Positions 33,503-43,377 of a stretch of 64,000 bases of DNA are shown here, piece by piece. Position 1 is the first letter of the stretch. The number at the start of each line of letters is the position of its first letter. A program made the position numbers and the translations under genes. Origin of the DNA: Poriferisodalis sp965214215 (GTDB taxonomy: Bacteria > Actinomycetota > Acidimicrobiia > Acidimicrobiales > Poriferisodalaceae); contig NZ_CBDCBD010000003.1 of assembly GCF_965214215.1 (NCBI RefSeq), positions 1,984,001 to 2,048,000 on the forward strand, in the 5' to 3' direction. Below the pieces are notes generated by a model. It worked only from the letters and a program-made list of their open reading frames with translations. It had not been told where the DNA came from and did no database searches.

Positions 33503-34739
33503 GGGTGGGGGCGGATTGACCGAAGACGGGCGGGCCGGCGGAGATGACGCCGTCGGCTTCGAGCACGTCGATCGTGGAGTCGTCGAGGCCTGCTAGTTCG
33601 GCGAGTACCTCGCGATTGTGCTGCCCGCGGTCGCCGGAGACTGATCCGGGTAGGGCGCCTGCGTCTGCTCCGGTGAAGCGCCACGGCGATTGCGGCACCG
33701 TGAGCGGCACCGCCGTTTCACCGGCCACAACATCTACGAATGCGCCACGTTCGTGCGCCCATTCGGTCTCGGCCAGCTCGGACACTGTGCGCACCTCGGC
33801 AGCCATCACCGACTTCACCCCGATCGCGGCTTCCACAGCCTCGGCGCTGTCGAATTGGCTCACCCACTCAGCGAAGATGGCCTCGATCTCGGTTCGGTGA
33901 TTCACCCGGTCCTCGACGCGGGCGAACCGGGGGTCTTCGCGCAGATCGGGACGGTCCATCGCTGCGGTGATCACCTTCATGCCGAAGTTGGCGGTCAGGT
34001 CCAGTGTCACGGTGACGTGTCGGCCGTTCGACAGGGGGTAGATCGCGGCCCAGTTCTGACCTCCCTTGAAGCCGATCTGGGGGTCTTGGCCGGTCAGGTC
34101 GGTGGCTGCCAGGTCGTTGCACATGAGCGTGCTCTCGGCCATGGACACCTCGACGGCCTGCCCGTGGCCGGTCCGGTGCCGCATGTGCAGCGCAGCCAGG
34201 ATCGCACCCAGCGCGTGAAGCCCGGTGTAGGTGTCGGCGTGGGACATCGGATCGTTGCGGTAGGGCTCGTTGCCGCGTCGGCGAGCCACCATTTCGGTCA
34301 CGCCCGCCTCGGCGTGCAGGACCCCCGCAAAGGCACCGCGATGGCTGCGGCTGTTCCCGTGCCCCCAGCCCGACACCGAAGCCACGATGATCCCGGGGTT
34401 GACCTCGGCGAGCGCGTCGTACCCCAGCCGGAGCTTGTCGAGCACGCCCGGGCGGTAGTTCTCGAGCACGATGTCTGCCTTGGGAACCATGGCCATCAGC
34501 ACCTCGCGGCCCGCTTCGGTCGTGAGATCGAGCGAGATGCACTCTTTGCCGGCGTTGAACTGCGCGAAATAGGCCGACTGGCCGTCCACGTGGGGCACGA
34601 CGAAGCGGGTCAGGTCCGCGTCGGGCGGCTCGATCTTCACCACCCGGGCACCGAGGTCGGCGAGCAGGCGGCCGGCGATCGGTCCGGCCACGGCGCGGGT
34701 GAGGTCGAGTACCAGCACGTCTTGGAGAGGTCGTTCCAC
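33495..34739 (-). CDS. Class III (CaiB/BaiF) CoA-transferase
   Basis: The 414-residue protein opens with QDVLVLDLTRAVAGPIAGRLLADLGARVVKIEPP and contains FNAGKECISLDLTTEAGREVL, ADIVLENYRPGVLDKL and the GHGQAVEVSMAEST block of the family. The position of the usual catalytic Asp is occupied around SHRGAFAGVLHAEAG, which lacks a clear Asp, so activity or alignment is uncertain there. GTG 34739 is preferred because homology begins immediately and TATCGT lies 8 nt upstream. The paralog at 11142 is only distantly related. Confidence 0.85.
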   Translation of the reverse strand: MERPLQDVLVLDLTRAVAGPIAGRLLADLGARVVKIEPPDADLTRFVVPHVDGQSAYFAQFNAGKECISLDLTTEAGREVLMAMVPKADIVLENYRPGVLDKLRLGYDALAEVNPGIIVASVSGWGHGNSRSHRGAFAGVLHAEAGVTEMVARRRGNEPYRNDPMSHADTYTGLHALGAILAALHMRHRTGHGQAVEVSMAESTLMCNDLAATDLTGQDPQIGFKGGQNWAAIYPLSNGRHVTVTLDLTANFGMKVITAAMDRPDLREDPRFARVEDRVNHRTEIEAIFAEWVSQFDSAEAVEAAIGVKSVMAAEVRTVSELAETEWAHERGAFVDVVAGETAVPLTVPQSPWRFTGADAGALPGSVSGDRGQHNREVLAELAGLDDSTIDVLEADGVISAGPPVFGQSAPTRR

Positions 34740-34747
34740 GGCGCATG

Positions 34748-34753
34748 ACGATA
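34748..34753 (-). promoter_or_regulatory. -10 element TATCGT for the CoA-transferase (leaderless)
   Basis: TATCGT on the reverse strand lies 8 nt before GTG 34739. Confidence 0.45.
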
Positions 34754-34895
34754 GGGCGCAGCGACCCTCCGAAGTCGGGTCCCGATGGTGGGATGCGGCC
34801 GATCGGCGCCAGATCGTGACGTCGGCCGTGACTGGCTCTTGCGGCTCATCGTGATGCGAGAGGCTCAACACACGACTGCGCCGCGGCCCGGCTGC

Positions 34896-36332
34896 CTAGC
34901 TGCGGGTGCCGACTTCGGCCGGAACGGGCGTCCACACGCTGGGCGGCGCGAGCTGGGCGGGCGGCGCCAGTGAGGGCATCGCAGACGGATCGTCGAACGC
35001 GAGCCTTGCTTCGGAACGGAGGCGTACCGGGGGAGATGGGTCCGATGGGGCCGGCAGCGGCACCGGATCACGGGTCATCGGGCGGATGACCAGAGCACCG
35101 ATCGCGGACACCGCGGTCACCAGGGCGATCGGCAGCGCCGTCCCGCCGGAGACTTCAAGCAGGAACAGCATCACCGGCGGACCGATCAGGCTGCCGACGC
35201 CGAAGAAGAAGAACAGCCTGCCCATGACCGATCCGATGCCGGCCACTCCGAACAGGTGCGGCGTGACGTCGCCCATCAGCGCGACGTAGCCGCCGTAGCT
35301 GACGCCCAGCACCACAGCGAAGACCACCATCAGCCTGTAGCTGTCACCGGCGATCAGCCAGATTGCATATGCCACCGGCATGGTGGCGTAGCAGAGCTTG
35401 AACAGCCGTATCGAGCCGAGTTGTCGGGCGAAGCTGGTCAGCACGATCCGCCCGATGATGCTCGAAGCGCCAATGATCGCGATCAGGCGCGCGGCGGAGG
35501 CTGAGTCGATGTCGACGGAGCGAGCAAAGGGGATCACGGCGGCCAACGACCCGATGAGCGGGACCGAGAACAGCGACGCCCCCGCTGCCATCTGCCGGAA
35601 CGCCTTGGTGCGAGTGACCCGGCGGACGTGGTGCCGGGGATCGAAGTTCATGGTGACCGGCGGCCGCCGCAGCACCAGGAAGCAGATCACGAAGGTGACC
35701 AGCGCCGCAATTGCGAGATAGCGATAGGCGATGCGCCAGCCCAGCGCTTCGATGAGGCGCTCCGCCAGCGGCACCATCACCATCGTGCCGATGCCCGGCC
35801 CGGTCGCAACCAGACCGAGCGCGATCGCACGCCGCTTCATGAACCACGCTGTCGCCGTGGCGAATACCGGCGAGACGAACAGCCCCGAGCCGAATCCGCA
35901 GCCGAACCCGTAGATGAGGTAGCCCTGCCACAGTTCCGACACCGCCGAGGTGCCTGCGAGGCCGCCGAAGAACAACAAGCCGCCCAGAGCCATCAGCGGA
36001 CGTGGGCCGAGATGGTGCAGCAGCGGTCCCGACACGATCCCGGTGCCGAAGAAGAGGAAGGTGGCGATGCCGAGCATGATCGACGCCGTGCCCTGGCCGG
36101 TGCCGAACTCGTCTGCCATCGACTCGATAAACGCGCCGAACGTGTAGATGGTGCCGAACGCGATTCCCGTTGCGAGCGCTGCGCCCAGCGCCACCAGCCA
36201 GCCTCGGAACGAATCCATGAGCTCAGGATTGCCACTGAGCTGCGGGCCGGCACCCGACCCGCCTGCGCCACCGCTGCCACCGGTCAAGGGCGTCCCGGCC
36301 GCTGGGATGGTCCTCGCGAGGCGCTGCGTCAT
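34896..36332 (-). CDS. MFS transporter, monocarboxylate/OFA-like
   Basis: The 478-residue protein has twelve predicted membrane segments, beginning SFRGWLVALGAALATGIAFGTIYTFGAF, which is typical of the OFA/monocarboxylate-porter branch. Loop motifs include HHLGPRPLMALGGLL, and GCGFGSGLFVSPVFATATAWF in segment 4-5. The N-terminal 38 residues are Gly/Ala-rich, and the C-terminal 55 residues are Pro/Ser-rich and cytoplasmic. An uptake role for organic acids handled by the neighbouring CoA-transferase is plausible (inference). ATG start with TAGCCT 9 nt upstream. Confidence 0.85.
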   Translation of the reverse strand: MTQRLARTIPAAGTPLTGGSGGAGGSGAGPQLSGNPELMDSFRGWLVALGAALATGIAFGTIYTFGAFIESMADEFGTGQGTASIMLGIATFLFFGTGIVSGPLLHHLGPRPLMALGGLLFFGGLAGTSAVSELWQGYLIYGFGCGFGSGLFVSPVFATATAWFMKRRAIALGLVATGPGIGTMVMVPLAERLIEALGWRIAYRYLAIAALVTFVICFLVLRRPPVTMNFDPRHHVRRVTRTKAFRQMAAGASLFSVPLIGSLAAVIPFARSVDIDSASAARLIAIIGASSIIGRIVLTSFARQLGSIRLFKLCYATMPVAYAIWLIAGDSYRLMVVFAVVLGVSYGGYVALMGDVTPHLFGVAGIGSVMGRLFFFFGVGSLIGPPVMLFLLEVSGGTALPIALVTAVSAIGALVIRPMTRDPVPLPAPSDPSPPVRLRSEARLAFDDPSAMPSLAPPAQLAPPSVWTPVPAEVGTRS

Positions 36333-36341
36333 GCGGCAGTG

Positions 36342-36347
36342 AGGCTA
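36342..36347 (-). promoter_or_regulatory. -10 element TAGCCT for the MFS gene (leaderless)
   Basis: TAGCCT on the reverse strand lies 9 nt before ATG 36332. Confidence 0.4.
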
Positions 36348-36370
36348 TGCGGGGCGCTCCAGCTTGGCCG

Positions 36371-37231
36371 TCAGCCCTCTGTGCTGATCTCGCCGGTGAT
36401 GTCTGCCACTCGCATCTCGCCTTCTCGTGTCTGCCCGCCGAGTTCGAGAAACTGTTCCATTGCGGGCTTGGCCTGCGGAGTCCGCAAGAGCCGCTGGAAC
36501 AGGTACCGCTCCTCGAACAGGCCCTCCCGCAGTGGCAGCTCGTCGGCAGCGTTGACGGCCTGCTTGGCCAGCGCGACCGCGTGGGGCGGGAACTTCGCGA
36601 TGCGGTAAGCCAATGCAGTCACGAATGGCCTCAGCTCGTCAGCGGGCAGTGCCCGGTTCAGATAACCCCACTGCTCGGCGGCGCGCGCGTCGAGGTCGAC
36701 GCCGCCCAGGATCACCTCCATGGCTCGCCCTCGCCCGACCAGGCGAGGCAGGCGCTGGGTGCCGGTGCCGCCGGGCAGGATGCCGATGGGAACCTCCATC
36801 TGGTTGATGACGGTGCGATCGATGGCGCCGAAGCGCATGTCGCACGACATCGACAGCTCGCTCCCGCCACCGCCGACCCGGCCGCCGATCTCGACGATGG
36901 TGGCCTTCGCCATCGTGCGGTAGCGCTCGCACATGTCATGGAACCCGGCGTGCTCGGTGGGCCGCTCGGCCTCTCCGTCGGTCGGGTAGCCCAGGATCGC
37001 CGTCACGTCGAAGTGCGCTATGAAGAAGTCTGGGTTGTCGCTGCGCAGCACGATCACCCGCACCGAGTCGTCGTCGGCAACGTGCGTGCTGAACTTGGCC
37101 AGCTCGCGAAACAGTGCAGGCGTCATCACGTTGATCGGCGGTGCGTCGATGGTGGCAAACGCCACCCCTGCGTCACGTTCGATGTGCAGCAGCACGAAGT
37201 CGTCGTCGGTCATCTGGGCTGGGGTGCTCAT
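36371..37231 (-). CDS. Enoyl-CoA hydratase/isomerase family protein
   Basis: The roughly 286-residue crotonase-fold protein has AFATIDAPPINVMTPALF at the start and KATIVEIGGRVGGGGSELSMSCDMRFGA as the oxyanion-hole segment. The usual catalytic Glu positions fall around INQMEVPIGILPGGTGTQRLPRLVGRGRAMEVILGG. The first Glu of bona fide hydratases is not obvious, so isomerase or hydrolase activity is possible. The frame is open to 37339; ATG 37231 is chosen where homology begins, with ATG 37213 as an alternative. It fits beta-oxidation with the nearby CoA-transferase. Confidence 0.82.
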   Translation of the reverse strand: MSTPAQMTDDDFVLLHIERDAGVAFATIDAPPINVMTPALFRELAKFSTHVADDDSVRVIVLRSDNPDFFIAHFDVTAILGYPTDGEAERPTEHAGFHDMCERYRTMAKATIVEIGGRVGGGGSELSMSCDMRFGAIDRTVINQMEVPIGILPGGTGTQRLPRLVGRGRAMEVILGGVDLDARAAEQWGYLNRALPADELRPFVTALAYRIAKFPPHAVALAKQAVNAADELPLREGLFEERYLFQRLLRTPQAKPAMEQFLELGGQTREGEMRVADITGEISTEG

Positions 37232-37407
37232 GGGTCGCAGCGTGCCACATGGCTGTGACACCGCGACGTGCCGAGCTCCGGTTCGTTGGGCACGCCTGAG
37301 GCGGCATACAGCCTCATCGAACGTGATCGAATCGATCATCAGGCAGTGCCTGTTTCGTTGTGCGCGCCTGAGGTGTCATCCAATAGCCAGATTCGGCTCG
37401 CATAGCC

Positions 37408-37437
37408 TTGACACGAACTGATGTTCGGAACTACATT
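37408..37437 (+). promoter_or_regulatory. recA promoter (TTGACA - 18 nt - TACATT)
   Basis: TTGACA (37408-37413) and TACATT (37432-37437) are 18 nt apart, a strong sigma-70-type match for a high-GC genome. Transcription would begin near 37444 and give a leader of about 200 nt before recA. The LexA-type palindrome occupies most of the spacer. Confidence 0.65.
37414..37427. promoter_or_regulatory. LexA/SOS box CGAACTGATGTTCG
   Basis: The 14-bp palindrome has the actinobacterial/Bacillus-type core GAAC-N4-GTTC flanked by C and G. It lies directly after the TTGACA -35, so bound LexA would block RNA polymerase. This supports SOS induction of recA. Confidence 0.75.
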
Positions 37438-37647
37438 GCTGTCATTCGAAGTGGTCGCCGCGCCGGTGCACATCGCAGGCGTGGAGGCTGCCAGTGCAGC
37501 GGCGTGCGGCGCACCGAGCGTTGCCGCGGTCCGCAGGAAGATCAACCGGCAGAAAATCACCCGTGAGTTGTCACACCCCGCTCCTACGGTGCCCCTAGAC
37601 GGCATCGCACACCGGGTGCGGCCAAGCGGGAGTCCGAGGAGGACGAC

Positions 37648-38734
<1,087 letters not shown>

Positions 38735-38736
<2 letters not shown>

Positions 38737-38766
38737 CGCTGAGATCCCTCCGCGGCCCTCAGCGTC
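38735..38766 (+). terminator. Candidate recA terminator
   Basis: GACGCTGAG (38735-38743) pairs with CTCAGCGTC (38758-38766) over a 14-nt loop, starting at the recA stop codon. No T-run follows. Confidence 0.45.
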
Positions 38767-38821
38767 GGCACGTACGCCCTGCTGCCCAACCTGACCAGTT
38801 GGCATCGCACAAGTGCGTCGC

Positions 38822-38838
38822 CCTAGCCTGAACCGGTC
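38822..38838 (+). promoter_or_regulatory. Shared upstream motif CCTAGCCTGAACCGGTC
   Basis: This 17-mer, 44-60 nt before the GTG of the protease gene, recurs with one mismatch at 41214-41230, before the monooxygenase gene. Its TAGCCT core could be a -10. Both genes also have a GGAGAG-type ribosome-binding site and GAGAGTC before a GTG start. Confidence 0.45.
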
Positions 38839-38881
38839 CCGGGCAAGCAGGGCCGTTCGGTCCCCGATCGGAGAGAGTCGC

Positions 38882-41128
38882 GTGGCAGGTGCCTGTGGCC
38901 GTTCTCCACGCAATGTGCTCCGGCGGGTCGCGTTGGCAGCGCTCAGCACGACATTCCTTGTCTGGGCTCTGCCCCAGTCAGCCGGTGCTCAGAGCGCGAG
39001 TGCCGAGACTCGAAGAATCAGTGGCTCGACGGTCTACGAGATCGCTGCGAAGGCTGCGGGCGTCACGTGCGACTCCAAGGTGGGCTCGCACAGCATCGCG
39101 CTCGCCTCCGGTGAGAATTGGCCGGACGCACTTGCAGGATCAGCGCTCGACCGGCCGCTACTGCTGACCACACAGGCATTTCTGCCTGCCCCGACACGGG
39201 CATATCTGGAACCTTGCCGAGAACATCCCAAGGCGAAAGTGATCATCTTGGGAGGCCCGGCGGCCGTTTCCTCTGCTGTCGAGCAGGATCTTCGCGACAT
39301 GGGGTTCCGGGTCGATCGGATTGCAGGTGCCGATCGCTACGAGACGGCACATCGAGTAGCCCGGGTGTTCGCTCCTGAGCAACTTCAGACCGTGTACTTG
39401 GCGTCGGGCAAGAACTATGCCGATGCGGTTGCGGCCGCGCCGAGCGTGAGGCGCGAATCTCCGCTCATCTTGACGGCCCCCAGTTCCCTGCACATTCAAG
39501 CTCTGCAGTTCCTGACTGCCGAAGACCGGTCAATCGGGAGCGTGACCATTCTTGGCGGCAATGCGGCTGTTTCCGAAGCCGTCGAAGACGAGGTCCGCTC
39601 GCTTGGCCTCGTGACGCGTCGAATCGCTGGCGCTGACCGGTACGAGACAGCGGCTCTGATTGCTCGTGAGTCATTCGGGTTTTCTGGTTGCCACCCAGTC
39701 CACGATGTCGCGGTTGCGAGCGGTACCTCTCCCTACGGTGGACTCGCAGCGTCGGCTGTTCGAGGACCGTGTCAGCCGCTGTTGCTGGCGCCGAAGTCCG
39801 GTGACGCCGTTCCGGCATCGTTGGCGTCTTTCGGCATGGCTTGGAGACTCTCGGCCGGAGACTTGGCGAGTGCATTCGTCACCGGCATCGGCCCGTTGAG
39901 CCAGGTGCCCGACCAGGCGCTCACAGCAGTGGCGACGGGATCACAACCCGAGCCGGCGACCCAAACAGAAGGCGGCGGAAGCGGATCGAATGAACCTGCC
40001 GACTGGGAGCGGCTTGCACAATCGGTCGTGCAGGTGGTCTGCCTCAACTCCTCCGGCGCCTCGCTGAGCAGCGGTTCTGGCTTTGCGGCCGGTGACGGAC
40101 GGCACGTTGTCACGAATCACCACGTCGTCGTCGATGACCGCAATCGCACCTGTGCCAGCGTTCAAGTGCGGGCGGGCGGGACCTTCCACACTGCTCCGAC
40201 TCGTTCGATCGATGCAGCGGTCGTGCGTTCATCTCGAACTCGCGATCTTGCACTGCTGTCCTTGGGCTCCTCGCAAGCCGCGCTCCCTGCACTTGAAGTC
40301 GCTGAGGCCGCGCCGAAGGCCGGTGACGAGATCACGGTGCTGGGCTACCCCGGCGTCGGGGGAGACACCATGACACTTACCACCGGCCGCTACTCGGGCA
40401 CGACGCGTCTCGACGGCCAGCTGTGGATCAAGACAGACGCCCAGATTTCGCCCGGCAACAGCGGAGGCCCCGCATTCGACGCAGAGGGCCGCCTCATCGG
40501 CGTTCCGACGGCAGTCAATCCGATCACGTTCTCCGATGCAGAGGACATTGTCGGAACCCTCGGACTGGCCGTGCCGATCGCCGATGTCGTCGCGCTGCTC
40601 GACGGCACGCTGGGAGGTGCCATCGAGGCTGATGCCATCGGCGACGGCGAATGGCGCCGCGACTTCACTACGAACGGCCGTGATCCATACATCGCCCTGC
40701 TGGCTGATGCGCAGAACCACACGATGACGGGCCCTTATTCCGATGTGGAGCCCGGGCTGTTCGTCTTCTGCAACGACGACGTGCAAGTTGACTTCTGGTG
40801 GGACGTGACACAGAGCTGGGGTCAGGGGCCTTACATCGCAGGCCAGATCGACTTCCACAACAGCGTCGTCCACGGCCGGGTTCCGGTCGGCTACCGGATC
40901 GGCGGAGAGCATCACGAATTCCAGTTCGACCTCTGGTGGCCGACCAGGAACAACAACGGATTCATCGCCGGCGACAGCGGCGCTGACTTCGTGACAGCTC
41001 TGCTCGGCGGCTCAGGCTCGCTGGCACTCGGATGGACCAACTTCGACGACAGCACCGAAGTCGTCGTGTTCCCGTCCATGGACGGTTTCGCGAGCGCCTA
41101 CGGCCATCTCGAAGCGCACTGCAACTGA
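38882..41128 (+). CDS. Secreted cell-wall-binding repeat 2 / trypsin-like serine protease
   Basis: The 748-residue protein has a signal peptide (VLRRVALAALSTTFLVWALP, cleavage likely after AQSAGA-type sequence near residue 36). About three cell-wall-binding-repeat-2 units follow (residues about 45-345), marked by KVIILGGPAAVSSAVEQDL, VTILGGNAAVSEAVEDEV and two IAGADRYETA motifs. A trypsin-like domain (about 380-580) has His in VTNHHVVV, Asp in RDLALLSLG and Ser in SPGNSGGPAFD. The last 160 residues match no family I recognise and are Trp/Asp-rich. CWB2 modules anchor proteins to actinobacterial or clostridial walls, so this is likely a surface-tethered protease. GTG 38882 with GGAGAG 4-9 nt upstream fits the signal peptide. 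Confidence 0.87.
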   Translation: MAGACGRSPRNVLRRVALAALSTTFLVWALPQSAGAQSASAETRRISGSTVYEIAAKAAGVTCDSKVGSHSIALASGENWPDALAGSALDRPLLLTTQAFLPAPTRAYLEPCREHPKAKVIILGGPAAVSSAVEQDLRDMGFRVDRIAGADRYETAHRVARVFAPEQLQTVYLASGKNYADAVAAAPSVRRESPLILTAPSSLHIQALQFLTAEDRSIGSVTILGGNAAVSEAVEDEVRSLGLVTRRIAGADRYETAALIARESFGFSGCHPVHDVAVASGTSPYGGLAASAVRGPCQPLLLAPKSGDAVPASLASFGMAWRLSAGDLASAFVTGIGPLSQVPDQALTAVATGSQPEPATQTEGGGSGSNEPADWERLAQSVVQVVCLNSSGASLSSGSGFAAGDGRHVVTNHHVVVDDRNRTCASVQVRAGGTFHTAPTRSIDAAVVRSSRTRDLALLSLGSSQAALPALEVAEAAPKAGDEITVLGYPGVGGDTMTLTTGRYSGTTRLDGQLWIKTDAQISPGNSGGPAFDAEGRLIGVPTAVNPITFSDAEDIVGTLGLAVPIADVVALLDGTLGGAIEADAIGDGEWRRDFTTNGRDPYIALLADAQNHTMTGPYSDVEPGLFVFCNDDVQVDFWWDVTQSWGQGPYIAGQIDFHNSVVHGRVPVGYRIGGEHHEFQFDLWWPTRNNNGFIAGDSGADFVTALLGGSGSLALGWTNFDDSTEVVVFPSMDGFASAYGHLEAHCN

Positions 41129-41213
41129 GGCAGACGCTGCTTGCTGACTCGTTGACCCTGGATGTGACTACGGGCAACAGCTCGAATGGCCCTGCGCTGC
41201 ACGATGGTGTTGT

Positions 41214-41230
41214 CCTAGCCTGATCCGGTC
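41214..41230 (+). promoter_or_regulatory. Shared upstream motif CCTAGCCTGATCCGGTC
   Basis: Second copy of the 17-mer found before the protease gene, here 55-71 nt before the monooxygenase GTG. Confidence 0.45.
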
Positions 41231-41284
41231 GTAGGTGAGCGGGGCGAATCGGCTTCAGACCGGCCTCGGATTGGGGAGAGTCAG

Positions 41285-43072
41285 GTGGCGCAGCAGAGCG
41301 GGAAGCAGAAGACCGACAAGCCGCAGAACGTCTTCAACTTCGACTACTCCCGTGACGCCGAAGGGCGGCCGCCGCAGACGTACTACGACGACATCAAGCA
41401 ACGCTTCGCCGAAGAACGCGATCTGCGGCTGAGCTACCGGCCTCCGGGCACGCAGCTCTATACCTCCGACCTCGACGGAGACCTGGCCCGCTACGCCGAA
41501 GATCCGTACGCGACCGAGCGCATTGAGCGTCCACCGGTGCACGACGAGGTCGAGGTGCTGTTCATCGGGGGCGGATTCTCGGCTCTGCTGACGTCGGCTC
41601 GGCTGCGCCAAAAGGGTGTCGAGAGCATCCGCATCATCGAGCGCGGCGCCGACGTCGGCGGCACGTGGTATTGGAATCGGTACCCGGGTGTGGCCTGTGA
41701 TGTCGTGTCATACGACTACTTGCCGCTGCTCGACGAGACCGGCTACGTGCCATCGCGCCACTACGCCACCGGCGACGAGATCTACGAGTACTGCCGGATG
41801 ATCGCTCAGAAGTACGAGCTCTACGACCTGGCGATGTTCCAGACGACGGTCACCTCGACGGTCTGGGATGGCGAAGCTGAGGTTTGGCGCATCGGCACCG
41901 ACCGGGGTGACGAGATCACCGCCCAGTTCGTCATCTGTGCCAACGGCACCCTCGCGAAGCCCAAGCTGGCGGTCATCGAAGGAATGGAACGGTTTGGCGG
42001 CTACTCATTCCACACGTCTCGGTGGGACTACGACTACACCGGCGCCGATCTCGAGAACCTCGCCGACAAGCGGGTCGGCATCATCGGCACCGGCGCGACG
42101 GCAGTGCAGGCAATCCCGCAACTCGGCGAGATGTCCTGTGAGCTCTATGTCTTCCAGCGCACGCCGTCCTCGATCGACATCCGTGACGACTGGGAAACCG
42201 ACCCCGATTGGGCGGCGAAGCTGGAGCCGGGCTGGCAGGCCCGCCGGCGCGAGCGGGCGATGGCAGGCCCCCGAATCAGCGATGCACAAAAGGCGCGTCG
42301 CGCGGCCATGTCACGCGAGGAGAAAATCCGCCGCCAGGAGAACGCCAACATCGACGCGATGATGCGCATTCACCGGCGTATCGACGAGATCGTGGAAGAC
42401 CGCGAGACAGCCGAAGCGCTCAAGCCCTGGTACATGCTGATGTGCAAGCGGCCCTGCTTCCACAATGACTACCTGCCCACGTTCAACCGGCCGAACGTGC
42501 ACTTGGTCGACACCAAGGGCAAGGGCATCACCCAGATCACCGAAGGGGGCCCGCTCTTCGACGGCACGCAGTACGAGCTCGACCTGCTGATCTACGCCAC
42601 CGGCTTCGAGGTGCAGCAGACTGGCATCTACAACCGCATCGTCGGCGAGAACGATCTCGAGCTCAACGACAAGTACTCCGAGGGCATCCGCACGCTGCTG
42701 GGTATCCACACCGCCGGCTACCCGAACCTGTTCATCATGGGCGGCTACCAGGCCTTTTTCGCCTTCAATTTGACCGATGTGCTCAACAGTCAAGGCGAGC
42801 ACATTGCCGAGTGCATCGACTTCGTGCGCCGGGGCGGTTTGCAGTCGATGGATTGCCTGCCCGAAGCCGAGGAGTGGTGGGTGCAGCAGGTCATCGCCAA
42901 CCGCGGCAAGACCACCCGCAACCGCGACTGCACTCCCGGCTACTACAACTTCGAGGGTGCCGAGAACCGACGCCAGGACGGCAACTTCAACGGCAACATC
43001 AAGCAGTACCTGGGCTTCATGTCCCACGCCCGAGAGAACATGTCGGAGAACTTCGCCTTCACACAGCGTTGA
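41285..43072 (+). CDS. FAD-dependent monooxygenase, Baeyer-Villiger type
   Basis: The 595-residue protein has an FAD Rossmann motif (VEVLFIGGGFSALLTSARL), ERGADVGGTWYWNRYPGVACDV typical of Baeyer-Villiger monooxygenases, the fingerprint F-x-G-x3-H-x3-W-D (FGGYSFHTSRWD), and an NADPH motif VGIIGTGATAVQ. These enzymes insert oxygen next to a ketone to form an ester or lactone. The SMP-30 lactonases and alpha/beta hydrolase elsewhere in the window could process such products (inference). GTG start with GGGGAGAG upstream. Confidence 0.9.
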   Translation: MAQQSGKQKTDKPQNVFNFDYSRDAEGRPPQTYYDDIKQRFAEERDLRLSYRPPGTQLYTSDLDGDLARYAEDPYATERIERPPVHDEVEVLFIGGGFSALLTSARLRQKGVESIRIIERGADVGGTWYWNRYPGVACDVVSYDYLPLLDETGYVPSRHYATGDEIYEYCRMIAQKYELYDLAMFQTTVTSTVWDGEAEVWRIGTDRGDEITAQFVICANGTLAKPKLAVIEGMERFGGYSFHTSRWDYDYTGADLENLADKRVGIIGTGATAVQAIPQLGEMSCELYVFQRTPSSIDIRDDWETDPDWAAKLEPGWQARRRERAMAGPRISDAQKARRAAMSREEKIRRQENANIDAMMRIHRRIDEIVEDRETAEALKPWYMLMCKRPCFHNDYLPTFNRPNVHLVDTKGKGITQITEGGPLFDGTQYELDLLIYATGFEVQQTGIYNRIVGENDLELNDKYSEGIRTLLGIHTAGYPNLFIMGGYQAFFAFNLTDVLNSQGEHIAECIDFVRRGGLQSMDCLPEAEEWWVQQVIANRGKTTRNRDCTPGYYNFEGAENRRQDGNFNGNIKQYLGFMSHARENMSENFAFTQR

Positions 43073-43377
43073 CACCGTTCGGGTCGAGCAGTGCTTGGCC
43101 CGCCGGGATACCTCAGCCAACGCGGCGTGCCGTTGGTCCCTGCTACCACGCTTTGACGTCCGCCCGGGCGATCAGAATCGGCTGGTGCTGTACGGGCGGG
43201 AACGGTGAGTGCGGTCGTGCCTGATTCGTTCCGAGAAATGGTGATGTGCGGGCTGCGGAGGTGGGCTACGTTGGGCTGAGCCTCGTTGCCCGGCTTCTGC
43301 GGCGACCCAACTGAACCCGAACGTGCGCTGTCAAGCGCCGCGACGAACAGCGAGGTCCGATGTCCGCTCCTCCCTAG
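43073..43377. other. Intergenic region without a supported gene
   Basis: No convincing coding frame. TACGTT at 43266-43271 is a possible -10 for the downstream coiled-coil gene, but no matching -35 is evident. Confidence 0.3.
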
